From assembly GCA_037447655.1 (NCBI GenBank), contig JBBHKE010002567.1, positions 1-27,500 on the forward strand: a stretch of DNA of 27,500 nucleotides, in the 5' to 3' direction. The notes under the pieces are model-generated. The model saw only the letters and a list, made by a program, of their open reading frames with translations, had not been told where the DNA came from and searched no databases. This document shows, piece by piece, positions 1 through 10,640 of the stretch; the stretch's first letter is position 1, and each line of letters starts with the position of its first letter. The DNA comes from Zygnema cylindricum (taxonomy: Eukaryota; Streptophyta; Zygnematophyceae; Zygnematales; Zygnemataceae). Made by a program: the position numbers and the translations under genes.

Positions 1-559
1 GCGTAGTGACCGCTTCATTGTCTCTACGCACCTTTCGGCCAAACCGTCGGCTTGAGGGTGGTCAGGGCTAGTCAACAGATGGTCGACTATGCATTTTTAT
101 GGGATCGGAAAATTCTCCGGCAAATTCGGAGCCTTGGTCGGTCAAAACTTTAGCAGTCACCCTAAATTGGGCTAAAACTCTTTGCAAAAAGGCATCTGCA
201 ATTGCCTTGAACTCCTTTCGGGGCAAGACCACCAACTCGATCCACTTGGAAAAATGTTCTATTATGATTAGCACAAAGCGGTTCCCACGCCGGTCGGAAG
301 AGGTCTCAAAAGATCCAACGACCACCTATAAAACATCCCCCGGATAGAAAGCGAATGAAGCTCAGTCCCCCCCTTTTTGTCAAAAACTGCCTTAACTTGG
401 TCGCATGAGGAGCAAGTCTCTACAATCCGGTTGACTTGGTCCCGCAACCCATGCCACCATTTAGAGCCCGTAACCAGAGCAGTTGTCCGCTTTTGCCCGA
501 AGTGTCCACATTGCTGATGGAGATTAGAAATTAGAGTTTCTTGGTCACAAGGGGGGGGG
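1..559 (-). pseudogene. Ty3/gypsy integrase: H2C2 zinc finger and catalytic core (broken, truncated)
   Basis: The enzyme would insert element DNA into the host genome. The H2C2 zinc finger is intact in one frame: His residues in LHQQCGH (about 500-525) and the CSSC pair (about 399-417). The first catalytic Asp follows in RWSLDLL (codon 313-315). A frame change near 285-305 leads to FVLIIIEHFSKW and to LTDQGSEF with the second catalytic Asp (codon 137-139). Another frame change near 85-110 leads to DHPQADGLAER, whose Glu (codon 34-36) fits the third catalytic position. The three catalytic residues thus survive in three separate frame segments. The C-terminal part lies beyond the left edge. Confidence 0.88.
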
Positions 560-889
560 AACCACTTTCCTCGTACCGTTTGACCATTTCCAAAGAATAA
601 CGCCTCTGTCCCAATCATATGCAGCCATCTGGGTCTGTACTCGGGATAATGGAACTCCAGTCAAGTGGGCAAGAGATGACCCCTGCTGGATAGATTGGAG
701 AGCCTCGGGGTCGTTCCAGATGTCCTTCCGTCCGGCCCCTATGGGAGCTTGCCCCTCCACGTTGGCCGAGAAAGTTGACCGTTCCCCCCTTGTTGGAGGA
801 AGCCCGATGAAAACAGAGGAGGCTCGAATGATTCCCATACTGATCTCGGTGTCTTCATCATGTCGAGCCCTGGTGGAATCCAGGGTGGA
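560..889 (-). pseudogene. Tether between RNase H and integrase
   Basis: About 110 codons in the RNase H frame, variable in composition, with no recognised motif. Its end (LWKWSNGTRKVV followed by prolines) leads into the integrase zinc finger, but a run of nine G at 551-559 (C on the coding strand) changes frame here. The size and lack of conservation are typical of this part of Ty3/gypsy polyproteins. Confidence 0.7.
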
Positions 890-1378
890 GGGATCACGAT
901 TCCGGCTAAGACCGTCGGCTTTCTCATGGATTTCCCATGCCCTATGAACAATGTCAAAATCATATTCCGGTAGGAGAAGAACCCATCTGGCGAGTTTACT
1001 TGCTAACTTACTATTTTCTATGATCCACTTCACAGGTTGGTGGTCCGTGATCAAGATGAAATGGACTCACTACAAATAAGGTCGGAAATGCTGGATGGCC
1101 CACACCGTGGCGAGCAATTCCCCGTGGTAACTGTTATAATTCACCTCTGCCCTGTTGTTGCTCCGGTTGGCGTAGGCCACCACATATTCAGCTCCGGCAT
1201 CATCGACTTGAGACAGCACCGCTCGCAATCCAAACTTGCTCCAATCAGTATAAAGGAGGAAAGCTCTTTGGTGATCAGGCATCCGAGGAACAGGGTGATG
1301 CTTTAGAGCATCCTCCAAGAACTGGAAGGAGATCTGTTGTTCTTTGGCCCACTGCCATTCTTGGTCCTTCCGCAATAG
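890..1378 (-). pseudogene. Ty3/gypsy RNase H domain (broken)
   Basis: This domain would degrade the RNA strand of the RNA:DNA hybrid. It follows the RT in the same frame. TDWSKFG (Asp codon within 1241-1249) carries the first active-site Asp; YVVAYANRS and the NYNSYHGELLATVWAIQHFRPYL block carry the Glu helix; DHQPVKW (1025-1048) carries the next Asp; and DGLSRN (899-916) carries the last Asp and is the usual end of the domain. Two adjacent stops, TAG TGA at 1067-1072, separate the Glu helix from DHQPVKW, where most relatives have Tyr-Gly. The catalytic residues are otherwise in place. Confidence 0.9.
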
Positions 1379-1381
1379 CTA

Positions 1382-2256
1382 GTTAAGGGGCTGGGCGTGA
1401 CTACTGAACTCAATGATGAACAGTCGATAGTAATTTGCCAGACCCAAAAAGGTGTGAAGGGCCGAGATGTCCTGTGGTGGGGGAAGAGCGTCAAGGGCAA
1501 CCACCTTGACCATGTGGGGACCCACAGTCCCGCGAGTCACCTCATGTCCGAGATAAATGATTTTCTGTACCCCAAAAATGCCTTTGCTCGAGTGACATTT
1601 CAAGCCCGCTGCTTGGAGTGCCCGGAGAACGATCTGGATAAACTCCAGGTGTTCATCAAAAGTCTTTGAGAATATAATAAAATCATCAATATATCACCGG
1701 GCACAATCGATTCCTCGGAGCGCTTCGTCCATTGCCCGTTGGAATTTTGCCGGTGCATTTTTAAGCCCGAAGGGCATGTATATCCACTCATAAAGTCTGG
1801 TACCAGCCCAAAATGTCGTTCTCTCCCGGTGCTTCAGTTCCATGGCAATCTGGTGGAAACCATTCTTCATGTCCAGGGTAGAATATATGGTTGTCCCAGC
1901 AAGAGAGTCAAATATCTCCTCCGGGGTCGGCATTGGATACCGGTCAGAGATGGTGGTCGTGTTGAGTATGCGATAATCCCCGCACATCCGAAAATCTTCT
2001 GTTTTTGCGGAAGAGTCTTTCTTAGGAAGGAGGACTGTCGGTGAAGCGAAACCATAAAGTCTGGTACTTTCCTGAACAAATCCGGCTTCCACCAAAGTCT
2101 AGACTTTAGCCGTGATGAATTCATTTTCCTTAAAACTGAACGCATATTGCTTCTGCCAAACAGTAGCCGTCTCATCGATCAGATCGATTCGGAAAGGTGT
2201 CCCTTTGTAAATACCGACATCTATTTCAGACCATGAGAATACCTGTTTGTTTTGGC
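1382..2256 (-). pseudogene. Ty3/gypsy reverse transcriptase domain (broken)
   Basis: The domain would copy the element RNA into DNA. Readable blocks in one frame are: YKGTPFRIDLID (about 2175-2215), the finger/palm block FRMCGDYRILN (1961-1993), the first catalytic Asp in STLDMKNGFHQIAM (1841-1882), MPFGLKNAPAKFQRAMD (1727-1777), the catalytic YIDD (1682-1693), and YLGHEV and FLGLANYYR in the thumb/connection. All key catalytic Asp codons remain. Three nonsense codons break the frame: TAG at 2099-2101, TGA at 1694-1696 directly before YIDD, and TAG at 1379-1381 at the end of the domain. Length and block spacing fit the family. It is almost certainly dead; suppression of three stops is unlikely. 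Confidence 0.93.
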
Positions 2257-2545
2257 AAATAGCTCAAAGAGTTGCGCCCTCTGTGGAGGGTCTGATTGCT
2301 CCCCCAAGGTCCAATCCATTTTCCCCGACTCAACTGTAGCCCAAGCTTTTGACGGTCTACCCCAGAGGATAATGTCCAATTCCAGCCCTACCGGTGGATC
2401 TGCCCCTACCTCTCCGGTTAGGTCACCATTGCTGACAACTTCCGCTAAGCTGTCGCCATCTGAACCGCAGTTCCCCCCACTAGGAAAACCAGGGGCGGTA
2501 AAATATGAATTTTGGTTTTTCTTCTCCTTTCTCTCCCCCCCTCAA
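2245..2545 (-). pseudogene. Pre-reverse-transcriptase linker of the Ty3/gypsy polyprotein
   Basis: One minus-strand frame is open from a TGA near 2541 down to about 2250. It ends in a stretch (PPQRAQLFELFAK) that resembles the short segment just before the RT domain of Ty3/gypsy elements, where a helix ending in LLxLFAxxxxVFSW precedes the RT start. The next words, KQVFSWSEIDVG, are in a different frame, so a one-base indel lies in the A/C-rich run 2241-2257. There is no start codon of its own; it would be cut from a polyprotein. Protease identity upstream is not established. Confidence 0.5.
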
Positions 2546-3218
2546 GCTGCAAAGTTGCCTGCATCGCTAAAAACTGTGGAGCTTGAAGGTATTTAGCCCT
2601 TAATTCCGAGGACGTAAGACTGGAAAATGCGAGTGAATGCTTGAGTAACCATGTGATCGAATTCAAATCCATACTCTGCCCCATAAGGCTGCACCTCTGA
2701 AGGTCTGACATACCTGATGCTGCCGTTATTCTTTTCTGAAATCCCATTTCTTTTTCCTGTTTGGCAATCGTTGGTGTTGTCCAGAGTCCCGCTTTGCTGT
2801 CAAAAATTATTCTTGCGGCTCCTTTCCGATATGCATGACTGTGATGGAAAGAGACCAATGTCAAGAGGGCTTTCTTTGTGAATCCAGGTCTGTTGCACTG
2901 GAAGAAAGGTGGCGATTAGGTCGAGTCACAGGTGTGGCTATTTTACCTTCCCCAAGTATTTGCTAAACAGAATTTTTCGGGTAAGGGATTTCTTTCTCCA
3001 ACAGTTGTCGGAGGACTAGAAGCGGGATCATATTGGTCCAATATGCCTTAACACTGTGTGCCCAGGATCCCATCAATGCGACGTCAAAAACTAAGGGAGC
3101 CCCTAAAATTTGGGTTACGTGAATCCAGCTATCCGCAACCTGTTTTCGTTTATCATCTTCGGGTGGACATTTTCCAGAATGTACCCTGTATTGAAAAGTA
3201 AGCTTTAGTAATCCTTAA
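2546..3218 (-). pseudogene. Possible gag-end / protease remnant of the Ty3/gypsy element
   Basis: This segment lies where the end of Gag and the aspartic protease should be. A minus-strand frame is open from about 3218 down to about 2963; it includes a stretch ending in HSGKCPPEDDK near 3170, which could be the end of a decayed zinc knuckle, and a stretch around ALMGSWAHSV near 3070, which could be a mutated D-T/S-G protease motif. A second frame is open from about 2800 to 2592 (contains YGAEYGFEFDHMV), and a third, overlapping frame from 2864 to 2445. No single frame crosses the region and no diagnostic residue is intact, so the assignment rests mainly on position. It could also be unrelated spacer. 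Confidence 0.3.
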
Positions 3219-3741
3219 GAATTTGATTCTAGGACTTAGAATATTTTTGGACCACCAACTATTCAATATTAGCTATAATTAGTGTGGATTTTTAGTATCT
3301 TCTTGAATAGTTATCTTTGAGTTTAGTAGTGTGTACAGCCGCCTATGAATGTAGACGCGAAACATATCTTCCGGATTTTTAGGATCTAGATATTGTTACT
3401 TGACAATTTTGGTCCAAGTACTTAGATTTTTGTCAGGAGATATTTAGGTGAACCTGGTACATACGTTTTTGATGTTTTCTAGATATTTTAGATGTTTTCT
3501 AGATCTGTTGAGTATTTAGTTCAATTAGGATTGATCAATTCAATATAGAATGTACATTCTACACAAGAGTTAAGGAAATGAGAGCATTGAGTGCAGTTTA
3601 AGGTGTTTTATGCTCTATTGTCTCTAATTTGCTTGTAGTACATGTTTGTTTGGTTGATAGACCTCTTTCGTTGGGAGTAACATATCTTACACTATAGATC
3701 TAGTCTTGTAGGCATTTCTCTTTCAGTTTGCTTCCGCTAAC
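3219..3741. other. AT-rich unique sequence, no gene recognised
   Basis: No open frame of note and no RNA gene is visible. Short duplicated words occur (TTTTCTAGAT around 3476 and 3497). It separates the minus-strand pol relic from a plus-strand gag-like frame, so it might hold an LTR and leader of a second element, but no terminal TG/CA pair, target duplication or primer-binding site could be identified. Confidence 0.5.
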
Positions 3742-3895
3742 ATGTCTCATAATGGCTCAGCTAATGTTGCAAGTGCTCCTATTAGCCCCAGTGCTCCGCC
3801 TCCCACTTCAAGGGACGAATATCCCGGCTGGTGCGAGTGTGACTCCTAGTGGGAGTGGATCACAGCTGAGTCTTAATGCCCATGACCTACAACAA
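3742..3895 (+). pseudogene. Short gag-like N-terminal fragment, frameshifted, cut by the satellite
   Basis: An ATG at 3742 opens 35 codons rich in Ser, Ala, Pro and Asn (begins MSHNGSANVAS, includes SAPPPTS) and stops at TAG 3847-3849. In the next frame, from about 3815, the words GASVTPSGSGSQLSLNAHDLQQFK continue to the first satellite unit at about 3892. A Ser/Pro/Gly-rich start followed by a Leu/Gln helix is common at the start of plant retroelement Gag proteins. If so, one frameshift splits it and the satellite replaces the rest. The stretch is too short to exclude chance; no homologue is recognised. Confidence 0.25.
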
Positions 3896-6002
3896 TTTAA
3901 GTTACAATTCTTGTTATTGCTAGCAGTTTGTGTAAGTTATATAACAATTTCTAATATTGCTAACAGTTTGCGTAAGTTAGGTAACGATTCCAGTTAGCGC
4001 AAACAATTTGTGTAATTAAGATAACAATTCTTGTTATCGCTAACAGTTTGTGTAATTTAGGTAACAATTCTTGTTATCGCTAGCAGTTTGTGTAATTTAG
4101 GTTACAATTCTTGTTATCGCTAACAGTTTGTGTAATTTAGGTAACAATTCTTGTTATCGCTAACTCTTTGTGTAATTTAGATAACAATTACTGTTATTGC
4201 TAACTGTTTGTGTAATTTAGGTATCAATTCTTGCTATCGCTAACTGTTTGTGTAATTGAGGTAACAATTCTTGTTATTGCTAACAGTTTGTGTAATTTAG
4301 GTTACAATTCTTGTTATCCGTAACAGTTTGTGTAATTTAGGAAACAATTCTTGTTATCGCTAACTGTTATTGTATATTAGGTAACAATTTTTGTTATCGC
4401 TAGTTGTTTCTACAATTTATTCAACAATTCTTGTCATCGCTAACAATTTGTGTAATAAGGTTACAATTCTCGTTATCTATAATAGTTTGTGTAATTTAGG
4501 TAACAATTCTTGTTATCGCTAACAATTTGTGTAATTTTAGGTTACAATTCTTGTTATTGCTAACAATTTGTGTAATATAGGTAACAATTCCTGTTAGCGC
4601 AAACAGTTTGTGTTATTTATGTAACAATTCCTATAATCGCTAACTGTTTCTGCAATTTAGGTTAAAATTCTTGTTATCTCTAATAGTTTGTGTAATTTAG
4701 ATAACAATTCTTGTTATTGCTAACAGTTTGTGTAATTTAGGTAAAAATTCTTGTTATCGCTAACTGTTTGTGTAATTTAGATAACAATTCTTGCTATCCC
4801 TAACTATTTGTGTAATTTAGGTAACAATTTTTGTTATCGCTAACAGTTTGTGTAATTTAGGTAATAATTCTTGTTATCGCTAACAATTTGTGTAAGTTAG
4901 GTAACCATTATTGTAAGCGCTAACAGTTTGTGTAAGTGAGATAAAAAATTATGTTGTCGCTAAGAGTTTATGTAGTTTAGGTAAGAGTTCTTGTTATCGC
5001 TAACTGTTTGTGTAATTTAGGTAACAATTTTTGTAATCGCTAACAGTTTGTGTAATTTAGGTAACATTCATTTTATCGCTAACAGTTTGTGCAAGTTAGG
5101 TAACAATTCCTGTTATCGCTAAGAGTTTGTGTTATTTAGATAACAATTACTATTATCGCTAACTTTTTGTGTAATTTAGGCAACAATTCTTGCTTGCCAA
5201 CTGTTTTTGTAATTTAGGTGACAATTCTTGTTATCGCTAACAGTCACTGTAATTTAGGTAACAATTCTTGTTATTGCTAACAATTTGTGTAATTTAAGTC
5301 ACAGTTCTTGTTATCACTAACTGTTTGTGTAATTTAGGTAACAATTCTTGTTATCGCTATCTGCTTGTGTAATTTAGGTAACAATTTTTGTTATCGCTAA
5401 AGGTTCGTGTAATTTAGGTAACAATTCCTTTTATCGGTAACATTAGTGCTAACAGTTTGTGTGAGTTAGATAAAAATTCATTTTATCGCTAACTATTTGT
5501 GTAATTTAGGTAACAATTCTTGTTATCGCTAACAATTTGTGTAATTTAAGTCACAGTTCTTGTTAACTAACTATTTGTCTAATTTAGGTAACAATTTTTG
5601 TTATCGCTAATATTTGTGTAATTTAGGTAACAATTTAGTTATGGAGAACTGTTTGTGTAATTTAGGTAACAATTCTTGTTATCGCTAAAAGTTTATGTAA
5701 TTTAGGTAACAATTGTTGTTATCGCTAACTGTTTGTGTAATTTAGGTGACAATTCTTGTTATCGCTTCGAATTGGTGTAAATTACGTAACCATTCTTGTT
5801 ATCGCTGATATTTTGTGTAATTTAGGTAATAATTCTTGTTATAGCTAAAAGTTTGCGTAATTTAGGTAACAATTGTTGTTATCGCTAACTATTTCTGTAA
5901 TTTAGGTGACAATTCTTGTTATCGCTAACAGTTTGTGTAATTTAGGTAACAATTCTTGTTATCGGTAACTCTTTGTGTAAGTTAGGTAACCATTCTTGTT
6001 AG
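3892..6002. repeat. 40-bp satellite array, left block (about 53 units)
   Basis: Tandem units of 40 bp, head to tail; a unit close to consensus is at 4041-4080. Ordered words in a unit are GTAACAATTC, TTGTTATCGC, TAACAGTTTG and TGTAATTTAG. Units differ by about 5 to 20 percent and a few carry small indels (for example near 5190, 5440 and 5570). The array starts abruptly inside a gag-like frame at about 3892 and ends where the solo LTR is inserted. Non-coding. Confidence 0.97.
5998..6002. repeat. Target-site duplication, left copy (GTTAG)
   Basis: GTTAG directly precedes the LTR start TGTTGT. The same five bases follow the LTR end at 6969-6973. Removing the LTR and one copy restores a normal 40-bp satellite unit. 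Confidence 0.93.
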
Positions 6003-6646
6003 TGTTGTCCATAGCCTATTTCAGCCATAGATTACTCACGGAAACAGCCACAGACTACCTCAAAACTGCTGTGTTTCCGACAACACAGATTACTCTATAA
6101 TAAACAGAATCACCTCAAACTGCACTGATTTGCATTATAACATATAAAATGTAAACTTCCAAAGTTAAAGCCAAATCCACTGAGGCATGTAGAAGATATA
6201 AGCTCCAGAGTTTCCAAAAATTAATTGACAACTTCACAAACTAACCAATTAGACTGTTCACAAAATCTTACAGAAATATTGGAATACAATGAAACTTCAC
6301 ACACATATAATAACTCCACAAAGTTTCAAATTAAAGCACAAAATAGAGTGATCACACCAACAGGTCAAAGATGCAGAAAACAATTTGCAATTACTTTTAT
6401 TAACTTGACTGCGATACATAAAATAATCTAAGTCCTGCAAGTTATATTCAGAGTACGGAGGCATACCAACCGTACTGTATCTACTCCAATAAACTAATTA
6501 GTCAAAAAGGATAAACCTCTGTTGTTTAGAATATTTACACCTTACTCTTCGTATGTCAAAAACCAAGCTACCGCTAAGCAACTTCTAAGCTACCACTAGC
6601 GTTTAATCATCATTACTTGAAATCTATCCTATTCATATTATCCGCG

Positions 6647-6672
6647 GCTGCGCTAGCTGCGCTAGCTGCGCT
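6647..6672. repeat. 9-bp tandem repeat inside the solo LTR
   Basis: GCTGCGCTA is repeated almost three times. It sits in the only GC-rich part of the LTR (about 6640-6800). Confidence 0.85.
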
Positions 6673-6774
6673 GACCATACGGATCATAAAAATAGCCGCA
6701 ACTACGTTGACTTAACTGCGTCGCAGCTGCTCCGTACCGGCGGCGCCTATTTCAACATTTCGTTTGTTTTACAT

Positions 6775-6793
6775 CGGATCGCTTCGCGATCCG
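6775..6793. other. Perfect 8-bp hairpin inside the solo LTR
   Basis: CGGATCGC, a three-base loop TTC, then GCGATCCG. It could fold in LTR RNA or DNA. There is no T-run after it to suggest a terminator, and its role is unknown. Confidence 0.8.
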
Positions 6794-6968
6794 CCGTTCA
6801 TTTGTCACTGCATGTTCACAACACTCATTGAGTCTTTTACTTCACTTTAATTATATCAATCCGTTCGCTCCCCCAATCCGTGAATCTATTCAAACCTTCA
6901 TATTAAATCAAATTAGCAGTTATGTACGAACTGTCTCGTACGCACGAAACTGACTTTTCAAAACAACA

Positions 6969-6973
6969 GTTAG
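6969..6973. repeat. Target-site duplication, right copy (GTTAG)
   Basis: The same five bases as at 5998-6002, directly after the LTR end ACAACA, and continuing into the satellite as GTTAGCGCTAAC. Confidence 0.93.
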
Positions 6974-9900
6974 CGCTAACAGTTTGTGTCAGTTAGAGAA
7001 CAATTCATGTTATCGCTAACTATTTGTGTAATTTAGGTAACAATTTTTGTTATCGCTAACAATTTGTGTAATATAGGTTACAATTCTTGTTATCGCTAAC
7101 TGTTTGTGTAATTTAGGTGATAATTCTTGTTATCGCTAACAGTTTGTGTAATTTAGGTAACAATTCCTGTTATCGGTAACAATTTGTGTAATTTAGGTAA
7201 CAGTTCTTGTTATCTCTAACTCTTTGTGTAATTGAGGTTACAATTCTTATTATCGCTAACAGTTTGAGTTATTTAGGTAACAATTCTTGTTATCGCTAAC
7301 AATTTGTGTAATTTAGGTTACGATTCGTGTTAGCGCAAATAGTTTGTGTAATTTAGATAACAATTCTTGTTATCGCTAACTGCTTGTAAAATTTAGGTAA
7401 CAATTCCTGTTATCGTTAACAATTTGTGTAATTTAGGTAACAATTCTTGTTAACACTAACAATTTGTGTAAGTTAGGTAACTATTCTTGTTAATGCTAAC
7501 AGTTTGTGTAATTGAGGTAACAATTCTTGTTATCCATAACTGTGTGTAATTTTGATAACAATTCTTGTTATTGCTAATTGTTTGTGTAATTTAGGTTACA
7601 ATTCTTGTTATCGCTAACAGTTATTGTAATTTAGATAACTGTTCCTGTTATCGCTAACAGTTTGTGCAACTAAAGAATCCATTCTTGTTAGCGCTAACAG
7701 TTTGTTTAAGTTAGGTGACAATTCATGTTATCGCTAACTGTTTGTGTAATTTAGGTGACATTTCTTGTTATCGCTAACAGTTTGTGTAATTTAGGTAATA
7801 ATTCTTGTTATCGCTAACAATTTGCGTAAGTTAGGTAAACATTTATGTTAGCCCTAACAGTTTGTGTAAGTGAGGTAACAATTCTTGTTATCGATAACTG
7901 TGTGTAATTTTGGTAACAATTCTTGTTATCGCTAACTGTTTGTGTAATTTAGGTTACATTTCTTGTTATCGCTAACAGTTTGTGTAATTTAGGTTACAAT
8001 TCTTGTTATAACTTACGATTTTTGTAATTTAGGTAACAATTCTTGTTACCGCTAACAGTTACTGTAATTTAGGTAACAATTCTGGTTATCATTAACAGTT
8101 TGTGCAACTAAGGTATCCATTCTTGTTAGCGGTAACAGTTTGTGTAAGTTAGATAACGATTCCTGTTATCTCTAAAAGTTTGCGTTATTTCGGAAACAAT
8201 TCTTGTTATAGCTAACTATTTGTGTAAGTTAGATAACCATTCTAGTTATCGCTACCAGTTTCTGTAATTTAGGCAACAATTTTTGTTATTGCTAACATTT
8301 TGTGTAAGTTAGGTAACCATTCTTGTTAGCGCTAACAGTTTGTGTAAGTTAGATAATAATTGTTGTTGTTGCTAAGATTTTGTGTAATTTAGTTTACAAT
8401 TATTGCTATCGCTAACTGTTTGTGTAATTCAGGTAACCATTATTGTTACCGTTAACAGTTTGTGTAAGTGAGATAACAATTCTTGTTCTCGCTAACTGTT
8501 TATGTAATTTAGGTAACAATTCTTGATATCGCTAACAATTTGTAAAATTTAGGTTACAATTTTTGTTAGCGCAAATAGTTTGTGTAATTTAGATAATAAT
8601 TCATCTAATCGTTAACTGTTTGTGTAATTTAGGTTACAATTCTTATTATCGCTAACAGTTTGTGTAATTTAGGTAACAATTCTTGTTATCGCTAACAGTT
8701 TGTGTAAGTTAGGTAACCATTGTTGTTAGCGCTAACAGTTTGTGTAAATTGGAAAAAAATTCTTGTTATCGCTTACAATTTGTATAATTTCGGTTACAAT
8801 TCTTGTTATCGCTAATAGTTTGTGTAATTTATGTAACAATTCTTGTTATCCCTAACTCTTTCTGTAATTTAGATTAAAATTTTTATTATGGCTTACAACT
8901 TGTGTAATAAAGGTAACAATTCTTGTTATAATTTACTTTTTTTGTAATTTAAGTAACAGTTATTGTTATCGCTAATTGTTACTGTAATTTAGGTAACAAT
9001 TCTTGTTAACGCTAACAGTTTGTGCAACTAAGGTATCCATTCTTGTTAGCGCTAACAGTTTGTGTAAGTTAGGTAACAATTCCTGTTATCGCTAAATGTT
9101 TGTGTAATTTAGGTAACAATTCTTGTTATCGATAACAGTTTGTGTAATTAAGGTAACAATTCTTGTTATCGCTTATAGTTTGTGTAAGTTAGGTCACCAT
9201 TCTTGTTATCGCTAACAGTTTGTGTAAGTGAGATAACAATTATTGTTATCGCTAACAATTTGTGTAATTTAGGTTACAATTCTTGTTAGCGCTAACAATT
9301 TGTGTAAGTTTGGTGACCATTCTTATTAACGCTAACATTTTGTGTAAATTAGAAAATAATTCTTGCTATCGCTAATAGTTTATGTAATTTAGATAACAAT
9401 TCTTGTTATCGCTAACTATTTGAGTTATTTATGGAACAATTTTCGATATCGCTAACTGTTGAGGTAATTTAGGTAACAATTTTTGCTATGGCTAACTATT
9501 TGTGTAATTTAGGTAACAATTCTTGTTATCACTAGCAGTGTGTAATTTAGGTCACAATTGTTATTATTGCTAACAGTTTGTGTAATTTAGGTAACAATTC
9601 TTGTTATTGCTAACAGTTTGTGTAATTTAGGTAATAATTCTTGTTATCGCTAACAATTTGTGTAAGTTAGGTAACCATTCTTATAAGCGCTAACAGTTTG
9701 TGTAAGTGAGATAACAATTATTGTTGTTGCTAAAAGTTTGTGTAATTTAGGTAACAACTATTGTTATCGCTAACTGTTTGTGTAATTTAGATGACAATTC
9801 TTGTTATCGATAACAGTGTGTAATTTAGGTAACAATTCTTGTTATCGTTAACCGTTTGTGTAATTTAGGTAACAATTCTTGTTATCGCTAAAAGTTTGTG

Positions 9901-10140
9901 TAATATAGGTAACAATTGTTGTTATCGCTAACAGTTTGTGTAATTTAGGTAACAATTCTTGTTATCGCTAACAGTTTCTGTAATTTAGGTAACAATTGTT
10001 GTTATCGCTAACTGTTTGTGTAAGTTAGGTAACCATTTTTGTCAGCGCTAACAATTTGTGTAAGTGAGATAATAATTCTTGTTATTGCTAAGAGTTTGTG
10101 TAATTTAGGTAACAATTCTTGTTATCGCTAACTGTTTGTA

Positions 10141-10640
10141 TAATTTAGGATACAATTCCTGTTATCGCTAACAGTTTATGTAATTTAGGTGACAATTTAT
10201 GTAATCGCTAACAGTTTGTGTAAGTTAGGTAACCATTCGTGTTAGCGCTAACAGTGTGTGTAAGTGAGATAATAATTCTTGTTGTTGCTAAGAGTTTGTG
10301 TAATTTAGGTAACAATTGTTGTTATCGCTAAAAGTTTGTGTATTTTAGGTAACAATTCCTGTTATCGCTAACTGTTTGTGTAAGTGAGATAATAATTCTT
10401 GTTGTTGCTAAGAGTTTGTGTAATTTAGGTAACAATTGTTGTTATCGCTAAAAGTTGGTGTAATTTAGGTAACAATTCTTGTTATCGCGAACTGTTTGTG
10501 TAATTTAGGATACAATTCCCGTTATCGCTAACAGTTTATGTAATTTAGGTGACAATTTATGTAATCGCTAACAATTTGTGTAAGTTAGGTAACCATTCTT
10601 GTTAGCCCTAACAGTTTGTGTAAGTGAGATAATAATTCTT
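10141..10640. repeat. 360-bp higher-order repeat in the 40-bp array
   Basis: The stretches starting at 10141 and 10501 match almost base for base, including rare variants (GGATACAATTCC, GGTGACAATTTATG), 360 bp (nine units) apart. Inside, 10261 and 10381 start a nearly identical 80-bp stretch, 120 bp (three units) apart. This shows recent local unequal exchange. Confidence 0.88.

Larger units (their letters stand above)
1..3218 (-). mobile_element. Decayed Ty3/gypsy LTR retrotransposon, internal region (truncated at window edge)
   Basis: Conceptual translation of the minus strand gives the order linker, reverse transcriptase, RNase H, integrase, which is the Ty3/gypsy order (integrase after RNase H). 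In-frame stop codons lie at 2099-2101, 1694-1696, 1379-1381 and 1067-1072 (two in tandem). The reading frame shifts near 2241-2257, at the G-tract 551-559, near 285-305 and near 85-110. The element therefore cannot encode a full polyprotein. No LTR flanks are visible: the 3' end lies outside the window and the 5' end is missing beyond about 3218. The motifs resemble green-lineage elements; that attribution is from family knowledge, not a search. Confidence 0.93.
6003..6968. mobile_element. Solo LTR, 966 bp, probably Ty1/copia type
   Basis: The insert begins TGTTGTCC and ends AACAACA, so it has the canonical TG...CA ends inside a 6-bp perfect inverted terminus (TGTTGT/ACAACA), and it is flanked by the 5-bp duplication GTTAG. 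TGTTG...CAACA ends are most typical of Ty1/copia LTRs. No internal coding sequence is present, so this is the product of LTR-LTR recombination rather than a full element. A TATA-like CTATAATAAA lies near 6095 and an AATAAA near 6488 on the plus strand; these do not settle the orientation. It interrupts the 40-bp satellite and is therefore younger than the array at this point. Confidence 0.92.

Noticed and set aside
1-2600. Plus-strand frames overlapping the pol relic (for example 1037-1306, 1739-2044, 2252-2596)
   Set aside because: They lie opposite recognisable pol coding sequence and have no motif of their own.
3728-3997. 89-codon frame running into the satellite
   Set aside because: It starts at TTG and its second half is translated satellite; only the part up to about 3895 is discussed, as a gag-like fragment.
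6225-6431. Frame of 68 codons inside the solo LTR
   Set aside because: It starts with TTG, has low-complexity Asn/Thr/Ile content and lies inside an LTR; no domain.
6003-6968. Full-length transposon inside the satellite
   Set aside because: Only 966 bp, TG...CA ends, no coding capacity and no internal pair of direct repeats; a solo LTR explains all of it.
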